Positions 1-11,836 of a stretch of DNA of 64,000 bases are shown here, piece by piece (the first letter of the stretch is position 1; every line of letters starts with the position of its first letter). The notes under the pieces are model-generated. The model saw nothing but the letters and a program-made list of their open reading frames with translations. It ran no database searches and was not told where the DNA came from. The position numbers and the translations under genes were made by a program. Source of the DNA: Hyphodiscus hymeniophilus (taxonomy: Eukaryota; Ascomycota; Leotiomycetes; Helotiales; Hyphodiscaceae); contig VNKQ01000014.1 of assembly GCA_016508695.1 (NCBI GenBank), positions 1,488,001 to 1,552,000 of the forward strand, given 5' to 3'.

Positions 1-419
1 AGAGTGGTTTAGAATGTGGTTGTGACTAACGTGCATCCTGCAGCTTATCGCAAGCCACGCAGCCTTTTGCGACTGCGATCGCGGCATGCGATCGCCTGCG
101 ATAAGTATGTGACTGCGTCGTGTCAGCCCGCGGAGCCTTGTCTGGCACGGGACCCTTTTGGCGCAAAGGGCCGTGTGAACTTGAGAACATCGTGTGTAAA
201 CATCCTCTGATCCTATTCTCTAAACCAAACATCAGTTGGGTGGCCTTCTCACATCTGCAAAGATACGAGACCCTGACATCGAGACCACTATCCCACCTGA
301 AAATTCTAGCATTTGCTTAATTCTCAAGCAAAACACCGCAAGTTAATAAGGCTGAGAAGCTGGCGATGCATTGAACTGATTCTCACTTTGGCTCAATACT
401 CCCGCGGAGCAGTCAAACG
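1..419. other. Intergenic 5' flank
   Basis: No convincing coding region. The octamer GCGATCGC occurs twice close together (75-82 and 88-95) within a GC-rich palindromic patch. Its core is related to the GATCGCAT unit of the tandem repeats near 8.3 and 12.0 kb. The rest should hold the promoter of the Zn2Cys6-ankyrin gene starting at 420. Confidence 0.4.
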
Positions 420-2036
420 ATGGATTTAGCTCCAAGAAAGACTGGCTTGCCCAAATGTGCTGCATGTAGACATCACAGGCAGAGGGTATGGCTGTTTCTA
501 CCCGAGATATATCCTAACCAGGGTTATTAACTATCCTATAGTGCTTTCCGGCGGATACAGCGATAGCCGAACGTACCTGGACTGAAGGAGGCCAGAAGGA
601 TAGATGCGCAAGATGTGAGAAACACGATCAGCCATGCGGCCCCCCAGAATACCCCCCACCGATTGAACAGGCCGACTCTCGGTCTCCGTCCGCCATTCCA
701 CAAAAACGAAGAATCAGCCAGACTGCTCAGTATGTGGGGACAGAGCGTGCTTCGAGTTCAACACAATGTACATCGAGAGTATCGGGACAATTGAGGGCCA
801 TATCGGATGACGTTGTTGCATTGGAGCGCAGGTTAGAGCTCCCATACTTGAGGCGAATTGGGTACAAAGCTGAAAGAAATTAGGTTAAGAGAAATCGACT
901 TGAGAATAGAGGCATGGAGAAAGCTAAACGAAGGCATTGTTTCCATTGACCTTACCACCGGCAACGTCGAGAATCAAGAACAATTCGATATCTTGATGGG
1001 AGTGGAGAGAGCGACTTTAGGTAGAGTCGTGGATATGCTACGCCTGGCCAAGAATCTGGCAATTGGAGTGGAAGAAGCCGGGAACACAACAAAAGCATAC
1101 GACGGATACACAAGAGTACTTGATGGGTACCGCAGACTGAACACGCCAGCGTCGTACGAGATTAGAACCATTTTGATTAGAATGGCAAACATACTGTGGT
1201 TTGTGGGTGATAATCATCGTGCACAGAACCTCGCATGGCAGGCTTTGGAGTCACGTGATCCTTTGGATCGTGCTCAAAAATGCGACTTGGATGTCTTGAA
1301 ACATATTGCTAAATCCTTGTTGCAAACGTCTCCCGAACTTTTGCGAATAATACAGAGTGAGATGCTTGGCAAGCTGGCGACTTGCGACTCACTCATTCCA
1401 CCATTACACGCGATAATGGAAAGCAGTTACGCTTCCAACGTCCCCGGAAATCTGTTTCAGGCTGGTACTCACCCAAGCATCAACTGTGGGAAAGCTCCAG
1501 AAAGCTCCATTACTGGAGGGGTAGAAGCTGCAGTGGAATTGCTTCGCGAGTTTTCCGATGCAGATTTGAACACCAGAGATTCCAGCAAAAGATCACCCCT
1601 GCTTTTAGCTGCATCCGGTTGCAAAGAAGGATTTGGATATGCACTGGTTATTCGTGCGACCCACGATGCTAGGCTTTTGCATAGAACAGTCAATGCGAGA
1701 GACCAATCTGGGCAAACGGTGCTTACTACGGCCATCTCAAGCAGATGCACGTTACCCTTCATCACCGCTCTCATCGACAGCGGTGCTGAGCATGAACCTG
1801 ACACAATGCAAAATTCGATGACACCCCTGCAAGCAGCCTCCTTCAGTGGATCACTTGAGATTGTGGAATTGCTCTGTACAAGAGGTGCAAATCCCGATAC
1901 CGCGTACCCTGGAAGTAGTACCCCACATACCATAGCAGAAGAGCAGGGCCATTTTGAGATCATCAACTATCTAAGGCACTTGTCTCCACGCTTTCAGAAT
2001 GATGGATCCGCGCAAGGGAGTGATGTTGGGGGTTGA
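420..2036 (+). CDS. Zn2Cys6 DNA-binding protein with helical middle and C-terminal ankyrin repeats
   Basis: Probable fungal transcription regulator. Exon 1 is 420-485. An intron at 486-541 (GTATGG...ATAG) brings together a binuclear zinc cluster with spacing C-x2-C-x6-C-x20-C-x2-C-x6-C; the x20 loop is unusually long. Exon 2 runs from 542. I place a second intron at 730-883 (GTATGT donor, GCTGAA-like branch, TTAG acceptor), because the exon-2 frame closes at TAG 881 and the downstream frame is different. This gives about 468 residues. The middle is helical and TPR-like, and the C-terminus (from about 1530) has ankyrin-type repeats, e.g. TPLQAASFSGSLEIVELL. The gene at 6522-8059 has the same domain order, the same two intron positions and the same phases, which supports this model. 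Its target genes are unknown. A one-base frameshift near 855-880 instead of intron 2 is possible but less likely. Confidence 0.75.
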
Positions 2037-3009
2037 AACCAACCAGTCTCGGAAAATTCAAAAAGGTACAAAAGTCATGGCGGCACGCGGCTAATGCACT
2101 TTAGAAAGGTTCCTCATTCAAGTAAATGCCACTCGAGTTCACTTGAACTGGAAAGTGGGCAACAGAATGCCAGGCAGATACTGATCTCAAAAGGCAAACG
2201 GGAGGTAAATGAAGATGACAATAACAAGTGCAGGCGAGATACGCATCTCGAGATGCGCAACCATGTCCAATTTTTACTGCCCCTTTATAGTGCTGAACCA
2301 AGCTTTGATGGGCAAGTGCGGCTCTGAAGAGGATGTGTGTAGGCTTTGGAATATGTTGAATTTGAGCACGTGAAGCATTGGAAAACACAGAACATGGGGT
2401 ACAAATCAAAGCGACATGCAACAGACCCTGTTGTGTGTCTAATCGTTGTGAAAACATGCAGGGCCTTTGTTGGTTGACTGATAAAAATTTGTTGTCTTTG
2501 TGAACAAACATCCGTGTCGACCTGTCGATACCCCGGATATCACGTGCACGTGCTGTATGGATGAACGAACTTTCCTCGCTTAGTCTTTTAGCGTAAATTG
2601 GGTTTAGAATTTCGAGCGACTTTCGAATCCCACCGTTCATCACATCTTCACAGTCAATCTGCTCTCCGTCGGCCTCTCTCAATCGGCAGACCTTCGTCCT
2701 AGAACTGCTTTTCTATTCTAATACTTCAGCCTCTTCTTCTTCCCTTAACGTTTATTCCACTTGGACGTACTTTGTGATCTCCTGTCCCGTCTAGATTATT
2801 CACCGAATAGACCACTCCTTCGACTGAACGCGCCTGAATCTGTGGCAAACAGCCTTGACGATCAGGTTTGCGCACTGTTTCCAGCTTTCCGGCGATATCT
2901 TCTATCACACCGCTCTTTACCGTATCTCCAAATTCCACTCCAGCTTCTTCCGGCCTTCTATATTCGTGAGGCAGACAACACGTCTTCCTCATCTCACTTC
3001 CCTCCTGCA
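2037..3009. other. Intergenic; 5' leader of the NTF2/RRM gene in its last ~250 bp
   Basis: A minus-strand open frame (2101-2682) has no recognisable domain and no ATG at its 5' end, so I do not call it. The pyrimidine-rich stretch at about 2690-2760 and the following open leader suit the transcribed 5' region of the gene starting at 3010. Confidence 0.4.
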
Positions 3010-4735
3010 ATGGCTACCAATGGAAGTTTTAACCAGCAGGACCAGTATAAAAGCGCAACTGAACAATACCCAGCTACCTCAGGTCCTGCTGATACATCTG
3101 CTGGAGGCGCGACGGGAAATGGAGATCTTTCAAAGGATGAGGTTGGCTGGTACTTTGTTGAACAATACTACACAACGTTGAGCAAGTCGCCTGAGAAGCT
3201 TCACGTAAGTCTACAGATCATATACATAGAGGATGATACTGATAGTTCCCAGCTTTTCTATGGCAAGCGCTCTCAATTCGTCTCTGGTCTTGAGGCAGAA
3301 GTAGCTCCCGTGTCCGTTGGTCGAATTGTAAGTAATGGACTTCGCATTCTCAGACCCCAGAGCTAACTTCTACAGGCTATCCAAGAACGCATCCGTGAGC
3401 TTGACTTCCAAGATTGCAAAGTCCGTGTCTCCAATGTCGACTCCCAAGCTTCCTTCGACAATATCGTTATCCAAGTCATCGGTGAAACCTCGAACAAATC
3501 CGCTGAGCTCAAGAAATTCTGCCAGACCTTCGTGCTTGCTCAACAACCCACCGGATACTTTGTCCTCAACGATATCTTCAGATACATCAACGAGGAAGGA
3601 GAGGAAGAGCCTGTTGATGCTGCCGCCCCACAAGAAGAGTCTGCACCATTGGTTGAGGATGTTGAGATGCCAAAGGTCCAGACTGCCACCGAGGAGCCAG
3701 CTGCTGCGTTGAATACCGATGTCGTTGATAAGAAGCTCGAAGAAACTATCGAGTCTACGCCAGCTGAGACTGAGACTGCTGCCACCAACGGCGGAACTGA
3801 GACTGTTGAGGCCGAGGAGGCTCCAATCGCTGCTTCTAAAGCCGAGGAGGAAGTTCCGACGCCCGAGGCTGCTGTCAAGGCTATTGACGAGGAGATCAAA
3901 GAGCCAGAGATTCCACACGACCCCACTCCCACCCCGTCTGCCACCGATCTGCCTTCTCTCGTCAAACCTGCAACCCCCGCCCAAGCGGCTGCTCCTCCAA
4001 AGCCTATGTCCTGGGCGAGCCGTGCGGCGGCGGCGGCGGGCCCTCCAAGGCCCGTTGTTCCCGTGGTTGCTTCGAAGACCGCAACACCCCCAGCTCAACC
4101 GGCTCAATCTCGTTCTACTCCTGCTGCAAAGCCTGCTCCTGCACAAGCTGTTTCGGCTGTCGAGAAGGCTAAGGAGAACACACAACCTGATGGATGGCAA
4201 ACTGCTGGAAGTGACCACGCCAAGAGACAGAACAGACCCCAATCCGTTTCTGGCCCCCTGAGAAGGAAGGTACCATGGGATACGTCCGAAACGTCACGGA
4301 GAAGGTTTCCACAGAAGACCTGCGGGCTGCTTTGAGCTCATTTGGTCAATTGATTTACTTCGATATCAATCGATCAAAGGTTTGATTACACCGCACATCC
4401 GTAAGCAAGATACATGTCCATGACTAACGTTACTCTAGAACTGCGCTTTTGTTGAGTATGCCACCACTGAAGGCTATGCAGCTGCCGCCGCTGCTAATCC
4501 TCACTCTATTGGAACCGAGCAAATTTACGTTGAGCCCCGCAGACCGAAGGCCAATGCCTATGGAGGAAATGGATATGCTGGTGCACGCGGAGGAATGAAC
4601 CCACGAGGTCGCGGCGGATTCGAACAAGGCCGAACAGGGAGCCAAGGCGGAGGACGTGGAAACTTCGCACCAGGCCGTGGACGTGGAGGAGCACCTGCTC
4701 GAGGTCGGGGCACGAGCCAACCAACAAGCGCATGA
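3010..4735 (+). CDS. NTF2-like + RRM + RGG RNA-binding protein (G3BP / Nxt3 / Bre5 type), with one apparent frameshift
   Basis: Exons 3010-3204, 3253-3327, 3376-4379 and 4439-4735; introns of 48, 48 and 59 bp, the last two with clear CTAAC branch points. The NTF2-like fold starts at VGWYFVEQYYTTLSKSPEKLH and ends near PTGYFVLNDIFRYI. A long acidic, Ala/Pro-rich linker contains the DGWQTAGSDHAKRQ segment. An RRM follows (GYVRNVTEKVS, then NCAFVEYA after intron 3), and an RGG-rich tail ends the protein. Proteins of this class act in stress-granule RNA binding and as cofactors of Ubp3-type deubiquitinases. The frame shifts between linker and RRM: one extra C in the CCCCC run at 4254-4258 would restore it, and no intron explains it. 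I infer a consensus error, since all domains are intact on both sides. Long antisense open frames here are shadows. Confidence 0.88.
4254..4258 (+). other. Apparent one-base deletion in C5 run (frameshift)
   Basis: The linker frame ends in an unrelated short tail, while the RRM is encoded one frame away, starting within a few bases of this CCCCC tract. Adding one C makes the two parts continuous. Confidence 0.7.
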
Positions 4736-6521
4736 TACATTTACCCTACCCCATTGTAAACCGTCGATATTCGTATATCCTACCGAACAAGTCGACGCTG
4801 TACCATACTTAGTCGCTCTTGGACTACGAAGGCATATCATGAGACACAAGATCACCTGTACTTTACCTACTCCTCCTCATCTCCTCATTCTCTTGGTGTC
4901 TTTGCAAAAAGTTCAGCACTTGTTTATTGTGCTTAATTTTCACACGTGTTCATCATAGCAGTGAGTGCGTGGGGCTTGGCTACTTGCATTTTCAGAAGGG
5001 ATTTCGGCTTTGTGTCTATGACGAATTTCCTTTCATCATCAAAGCACTTGCTCTTTTTTGTGGTCCTAGTTTTGCATGGAATGAACCCTTCGTCGTTCGT
5101 AAGGCCTGACTTTGATTCCCGGGTCTATTGTGGATGCATAGCATGTCCTAGCTTTGGTGGTTGCGTGTACGAGGAAGATGGCGGCGATCTGAGTGCTGTT
5201 GCGAGAGAGACAATGGAGGGCAGCTTTCTGGATGGAACGGGAGACCAGAATGTAATTAGTAAAAATAATCCATGATTCTAGCATGAGCGGGCGCTGTCAG
5301 CCATTGCAACTCTTTGTTCCCCTGACCCGAGAAATCTCAGCACCCTGAAAACTTCGTCTTCATTGACAGTCGAGTCAATACCGGTTTTCGTTCCTCACAA
5401 CAGACAGGAATTTCTAGCACATCACCAATCTGAAGCATTTCGACTTTACATCACATAGTCCCGAAACTCTTAAACAGCATCTCCACACCACTCGATGGCT
5501 CCTGGGACTTATGGTTTCGTGAGATACTCAAAAACATCGTTCTTCTCCTTTTTTTGGGGGGGGGGGACGGGGGAGAAAGGGAGAGGTAGTAGCATTCCTC
5601 TTTTACAGCAGTTAAGCGAGACAAATTCGAGATCAGTGATGGCTCTAGACGCATAATGAGACGGATTTGGGAAGACTCCTGACTGTCTGTACTTCCGGCA
5701 GTTGTCGGAACATGAGCGGCATACGCCAATTGGAGGTCAATATGAAGTAGTAAGCGCTATCTTTCTTGCCCCCGGCGTTTTGAAAACGAGTGAAATTAAG
5801 AATCTTCGTCCCCAAAGGTTTGTCGCAAGGAAACCACCGTTCCAGACCACAATACATTGGAGAGTAAAAACAAGTGGCAGCTCCATTGTGGTCCTCGGAA
5901 CACCTGCAGCCACCATTGGGCTTGAACAACATCTGCATACTTGAATCTCGCCTGTATGGCTGCGACGCCAGACGCTAACAGTCTGACGGAATACCTGACA
6001 CGTCAGTCGGGTACCGGCAGCGAGCTTAAAACGATGTTTTGTATATACAGATGGTCCAGGTGAGTCTCTACCTCCTCGATCAATATGTACAAGTAAAGGA
6101 ATAAGTATCTCTGAATCACTTCCCAAGCAGATTTATCTCGAAACACTGTCGCCTCCAAAAGTGAGTTCCCCGACATCTTCAATAAGTCCCAATGCGAACG
6201 CCCCTATTCGTCTTCCTTTCCGAACCTCATATCTCGTGATGGTGTCATTTCATCGTGGGGAAATGTATCAACGAACATGTCAAAGAAATTGTTCTATGCG
6301 CGGTAATGGCCGAAGCTTCAATCCGAAATATCGGCCCAGTCCGCAACGTGCTGCACAGGCTGTGTAGAAAGCAGGGTCCCAGCTTTCTTCATCTCCGTGG
6401 CCGTCCACTATCCGCTAAATCACTTTTTGTGGGGAATAAGAACAAGTGTCAGCCATGCCTCTGACCATTTTGAACGAAACGGCCTCCAGCCCCTTTTGGA
6501 GGGTAAAAGAAGATGAAAGTC
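4736..6521. other. Intergenic region with T7/G11 homopolymer
   Basis: No recognisable gene. A run of seven T is followed by eleven G at 5549-5566, a place where base-calling and replication errors are likely. A minus-strand open frame (5737-6126) lacks any recognisable domain. The right part should contain the 3' untranslated region of the minus-strand gene ending at 6522. Confidence 0.4.
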
Positions 6522-8059
6522 TTATGATATCGAGGATACATACGAGTCGAGAATGTCGACAATACCATCGAATCGATGCAAGCAAGCGTGCTCCCGTACT
6601 GACAGGCCATTTTGAGGGAATTTGATATGCGGGTCGGCTCCACTTTCTAGAAGATACAGTACGACATCTGGTCTTTGTTGATACACAGCGGCCTGGAGAG
6701 GTGTATTCGAAAGTGGTCTCAAGAACGGGTTCACACTGGCCCCACTCTTGACCAACAGCTTGATCAAGGGAAGTGAACAGCCTGAAAATATTCCAGCTGC
6801 GAGGATCGTCCAACCGAAGTTATCCATGTCTTCCAAACGCAGCCTTAGAATCTCGGGATCGAGAGCACAGCGATCAAGCAGAGCTTGAGCAATATCCTCT
6901 AGGTTCAAGGAGAAGGCTAGGAATAACGGCGTCCTATAGTATGCATCTCTTCCCTCGAGTTCGAAGTCTGTACAGAGATGAATCATTGGGATGGCATTTG
7001 GCAGTTTAGCTGTTATGGCGCTATGGAGTGATGGGAGGCCCATGATTTCGGTGCTACCAATGTTTCCTAAATCATCTCGATGTCCTATCGCCGTAGGTAG
7101 GTTTTCAAGTCTCATCAGGCGGTGTTGGGGTGGGAAGGCGACTGGCGGGGGGACTGAAAGGTCCTGATGGCCAGACGCGCTTGAGAGAAATAACGTGTTC
7201 AAATTTTCCGGAGAAGTTTTCATTGCGTCGGCCAGTTGTCCACGAATGTCATCCTTTTGGGAGGTGTGAATTCCTGGTAGGCGCAGCATTTGCTCTAAGC
7301 AATATTCTCCCTGGATATTCTCGCCATTTTTGAAGTAAAAGATGGCGAGTTTAGACAGCAAGTCCCATTGTGTTGCAGATGATTTAAATGCTGGTGATGT
7401 GTATGCCTGCAGGGCTCGAAGGTAGAATTTCTCGGCTGCATGTGTGTCGCCATTTTGGGCGAGACGGTCAGCAATGACTTGTATTTGCCCAAGCTTGTCA
7501 TGTATGTTGGTATATGCATCTGCCACAAGTTTCGGTAGGATCTTGCGTCTAGCTGCAATATCGTAGGTCCTCTCGAGGTTAGGCAGAACGTTTTCGGAGT
7601 TCAGTTGTTCAAGCTCAGCGTGTGTTTCGTCAAGGAGCTTTCTTTCTAGGTCGAAGTCTTTGAGAAGAGATTGCGCTGACCTACGTCAACATTAGTAACA
7701 TTCCTGATCTATTGATCAAGAGAGAATAGTACAGCAGGCATATCTCGTTGTTATTGCCAGAGTTGATCTGGCTCCTCCCTCCCTCATACAATCCCGCGCG
7801 GTCTTCTGCTGCAGCAGCCATGTTGCTCGTGCCTTGCGTTTGATGGACGTTGTGCTGTCGTTTCTGCTTCGGTTTCACCCGTGTAGGTGCAGTACATTCA
7901 CGGTCTCCCTTCGTGCAACTTAGGCATGGCTCTTGTATTCCACGGTCTCGTATGCACTATTTCCAGTCAAAATTGAGCATAGAGGATAATGAACGTCCGA
8001 GAACAAACCTTCTGGTGCAGTCGCCGACACTCGCTGCACTTAGCAACGCCTCGACCCAT
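6522..8059 (-). CDS. Zn2Cys6 DNA-binding protein with helical middle and C-terminal ankyrin repeats (paralog of 420-2036)
   Basis: Exons 8059-8009, 7956-7733 and 7680-6522; introns 7957-8008 (52 bp) and 7681-7732 (52 bp, branch TACTAAT). Splicing yields a canonical zinc cluster, C-x2-C-x6-C-x9-C-x2-C-x6-C, from KCSECRRLHQK joined to CIRDRGIQEPCLSCTKGDREC. Predicted length is 477 residues. A helical, TPR-like region follows (AEKFYLRALQAY), then ankyrin-type repeats near the end (SNTPLQAAVYQQRPDVVLYL). Intron 1 lies exactly before the third zinc cysteine and intron 2 is phase 2, as in the gene at 420-2036, so both derive from one ancestor. Likely a nuclear regulator whose ankyrin part binds a protein partner; targets unknown. 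The first exon is only 17 codons and easily missed. Confidence 0.83.
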
Positions 8060-9090
8060 AGCAGCAGCATGGACGAAGTATATATACTGATGTACAGAAT
8101 GATTCCCACTACAGAACAAGAGGATGGGAGGCCATGCTGGGGCTCAAGAAGCTCGTCCAAAGACGCTCTCAAGTGGGAGTCGGTCACAGAGCAAAAGACA
8201 GCCATTGTGACGAGCCAGAGATACGTCGCTGTGCTGCGCGGTTTGGTGCTGTATGCCATTCAAGGCGTTCTTGATGGCGAACCAGTGGTGTGTGAGTCGC
8301 AGCAAAGATAGCATCAGATAGCATCAGATCGCATTAGAGCGCAAATCGCTTAAGTACTGCGGTTCAAGCCTGCCTGATGTCCTGATAGATTTACCCTGGT
8401 GTCGCTAAAGTCAATGGCATAGGTTCTTATTCTGACCTGAATTGGACCGCCGCGCTTTCCTATCTGTCCGCAAATTTCTCAGGATGTTCCAATATTGATA
8501 TTGCTGAACTTTTTGTTGATTTTGATTGTACTTGGAAAAGTCGCAGCGGGTTGAATAATCTGTGGTGCAACGCAGTTCATGCAACCTCCACTCGTCATTC
8601 AAAGCGGCACCTTTACCCTTCAAATTTTGCGTGCGCGTAGAGAAATAGGGAGAGAGCATATAACATTGGTCGTCCTATGAACCAGTCAGCCAAGACAGAA
8701 TTGGAAATGGTTAGTCTACATACATTAAAACTCACAAACGATGTTTCGGTGTCCAAAGAAGGAAGCCTATGGCATGGAGACAAACGTCGCCATTGCGCCA
8801 ACAAGGCTATCTGATAGTTCGAGGCCAACTTCATGGGACAATTCTATTGTGGGCTTTGAAGTAGTTTTGTGTTCGCCCATGCGTTTATCAATGAGCATTA
8901 CCTTCGGTGGAGCCTTAAATGAGCATATAAAGCCTCTGCCAGTTTGCTCTTTCACATCCTCATCTTATATTTCTCTTCTCTGTCTCTAGATCTGGTACCG
9001 AAATATCATTCAACGACTTCCTAAATGAGTCAGTCACAGCAGTAACACTGGTGTGCCTCTCTCGCCAATCACTCGACCCAGGTCAACCTT
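8060..9090. other. Intergenic between Zn2Cys6-ankyrin and NACHT genes
   Basis: No gene recognised. It contains four copies of a 10-bp repeat at 8306-8345, listed separately. It should hold the promoters of the minus-strand regulator (start 8059) and the plus-strand NACHT gene (start 9091). Confidence 0.4.
8306..8345 (+). repeat. 10-bp tandem repeat, 4 degenerate copies (AGATMGCATY)
   Basis: Units read AGATAGCATC, AGATAGCATC, AGATCGCATT, AGAGCGCAAA. It is the same unit and orientation as the longer array at 12021-12115, and the two arrays bracket the NACHT gene. Confidence 0.75.
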
Positions 9091-11836
9091 ATGCCAGATG
9101 CGCTCGAGTGCCTTCACTTTTCGCATGGCCTCTTACAAATCATGACAGCCCTAAAAAGTCCTTATCGAGACGATCGGCCTAAAGGCGCATCTAACGCATG
9201 CATCAATTTGCAGACGTCAACAGATGCCAGAATTTGTCAACGATACAGATCATCCTCGCCCCGTGATACTTCCAGAGTTTTTGTTCTGGATGGCCGACCC
9301 AAGCGGCATCTGGAGGATGATTCCTTTGATGTACCAGCGAAAATGAGCCATTCAGAGAACATACCACAGCACTCTGACGCCTTTCATCCTTTGTTGTCCG
9401 ATAAAATACGGGTTGACTGTTCCGTGGAGCTAATGAGCGTTCTAAGCCTCGATCACACTCGATTCTTTACGACGCATTCTTCTACAACATATACTGCGTG
9501 TTCTTGCGAGCCCGTGTCTCTCACCCTTACTCCTCGTGACTCAGGCCAGATTAAAAAGCTTTCGGAAGCACTTCGTCATTACAGACATGTTCACCGCCTG
9601 GAACGGACTGGAGAGTGGTTGTTCGAACACGATACGTTTAATGAATGGCTTGGACAGGCCAGGAGCTCAATCATTTGGCTCAAAGGTTCCCCAGGAACAG
9701 GAAAATCCATGCTAAGCTCTGCGGTGCTTGAAAAGCTCGACGGCAATGAATGCTCCGATGATATTGTTTTCTTTTGGATTTGTGATGGCCGCTTTGAGGC
9801 AAGCCAGTGGATACCAATGGTCTTGTCAAATCTGGTTGAGAAACTACTTTCTCGCAACGTGGATCGACGAGCTCGAGATCGCCTCGCAGCCCTTGCTGCA
9901 GATCTGGCCGTAATGCAGGTTGGACTTTCTGTCCCGGATCTCAGATATGCCTTGTCCATAATAAAACATGGTTTCAGACCACATGAGACTCTATTTTTAG
10001 TCCTGGATGGGTTGGACGATAACTCTTTTGGCCAAAATTGGACTGACACCCTGCACACCTTTTTTGATACATTCATCTCAGCCAGCACGAGCCATCGAGT
10101 TAAAATTTTCATTTCCAGTCGGCCAAACTTTGCTCCTTGTCTGAACCTTGGGGATTTGCTTCGAATCGATATGGATCTTGAACCAATGGCTCGACTGGAC
10201 TTCCATGCTTATGTTCGTATTAGAGCCCAAAAGCTTCAACTACTGGGTCGCTCCAGTAACCTCAATACGTTGGCGGAGTCTCTAATGTCCGACCCAAAGG
10301 CAACATTCTTGACTGCTGGCCTGATTCTCCGCAATTTCACACGAATTCCCTCTCCAAGCGCTTACTTGGGAAACGTACTGAGTACACGTCTTCCGATGGA
10401 GATCTCACAGCTTTTTGATAACATGCTTGATACCATCCTCGACAAAGACTTAGCCAGAAACCTCTTCACATGGGCGACATATTCAGCCAGGCCACTATCC
10501 CTCCAGGAATTCGAGTTCTTGCTTCAATTAAGTCCAGACACCTTAAAACACAACATTTGTGAAACTTCTGGTGGGCTCCTCGTCATCGGGAGGAGCCAAA
10601 CAATCAACTTCATCCACCTTACCGCAAGGGATCATTTTCTTTCCCTATCCGAGGGAAACCTTTACTGGCCGGGAAAATCCTCTACTGTGCACGAAAATAT
10701 TTTTCAAATGTGTCTGAAAGCCTTGTCTCACATTGAATTGTTGCAGTGCTTTAGTATACTAACTTCAGAGGAAACTTATCCCAGGAACACTCATCGTTGG
10801 ACCCAGTTTCCTTACGCGCGCCACTATCTACTCTTTCACTATAGACGTAGCGAGCCTTACAGCCAATACGTGCCAGGACTTCTTCACAGCTCTTTGGAAG
10901 AGAGCTTTCGGAGTGAAGCTTTCTTATTCTATGCCAAGTCTACAACGTCGTTGCAGGATATGGCTGTTGATACTATCCGCCGTTGTGGCTCTACATATTC
11001 TCGTTGCTTGAGGTCCAGATTGATCTTGGGTATAGCCGCTGAATTAGGGCTTGAAAAGCTCGCTAGATTGGAACTCCAGATGGGTGGAAACGCTCATCTG
11101 TCCTGCAGCTCGAGCAAGGGGCCTGCACTTCACCCTCTCCATCTCGCTGCCATGGGAGGACACCTCAATGTAGTCCGTGTCTTGCTTCAATATGGAGTAG
11201 ACCACACTACAGTTTCACCATCGGGGCGAACAGCATTATTCTACGCTGTTTCAAATGGGTTTTCTGATATCATGAGACTGCTTCTGACTCAGAAGTCCAA
11301 TGCTAAGGGAGAGACTTCGATCCATGCAATTCCTCGCGCCACGAGGGGGCCCAGCGAGCAGCTGCGTCTTGTGGCCGGAATTTCAGATACATGCACCCAT
11401 TGCACGGAGAAACAGCCTTACTATATTGTGAGCTCTTCCTCTCGGCGCTCTTCACATAACATTGCGGACTCTGATACACTTATTTGTCTACTAACAAAAT
11501 TCACAGATTTCCAAGCCTTCTCGAGAGAGCCAAGACGACAATCTTTGGCCTTCAATTCATGTAATCGGGGCCCCAATTCCGGAGGACGAGCTTTTATTGT
11601 CATCTGAGTTGTGGCCTCTTACGAGCCATCAGTCTTCACACCGTGGCGAGGAATGGGAAGGACAAGCGATTATAAAGTGGCTTGCTGGGGCAGACATGTA
11701 CCATGCTCTTCGGATCGCGGCTAGGCGAGGCATGGGGATTGTCAGAGATCTTCTTCTCGCAGCAGATAATGACAGAGGCTTGATTGATAGTTTCACCTCA
11801 GTCGCTGCACTGGTCTCGAAGCTGAGGATCTCATAA
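9091..11836 (+). CDS. NACHT NTPase with C-terminal ankyrin repeats (fungal NLR-like protein)
   Basis: Exons 9091-11427 and 11507-11836; intron 11428-11506 (79 bp, GTGAGC donor, TACTAAC branch, CACAG acceptor). Predicted 888 residues. A conserved N-flank (SGQIKKLSEALRHY...LFEHDTFNEWL) precedes the Walker A loop GSPGTGKS (residues 199-206) and Walker B LFLVLDGLDD (301-310). A helical region follows, then two clear ankyrin repeats at about 692-760 (LHPLHLAAMGGHLNVVRVLL; GRTALFYAVSNGFSDIMRLL), and a last degenerate repeat in exon 2 (MYHALRIAARRGMGIVRDLLLA). NACHT-ankyrin proteins are fungal STAND/NLR sensors linked to allorecognition and programmed cell death. The first ~150 residues match no effector domain I know. 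Only a few ankyrin repeats are present, so the array is short or truncated. Confidence 0.85.

Noticed and set aside
2101..2682. 193-codon minus-strand frame
   Set aside because: No ATG at its 5' end, no recognisable domain, lies in the leader region of the next gene.
3370..4242. Long antisense frame rich in Leu/Ser/Arg opposite the NTF2/RRM gene
   Set aside because: Composition shadow of the Ala/Glu/Pro-rich linker; no domain or splice context.
5737..6126. 129-codon minus-strand frame
   Set aside because: Overlaps other frames, no domain, codon use not gene-like.
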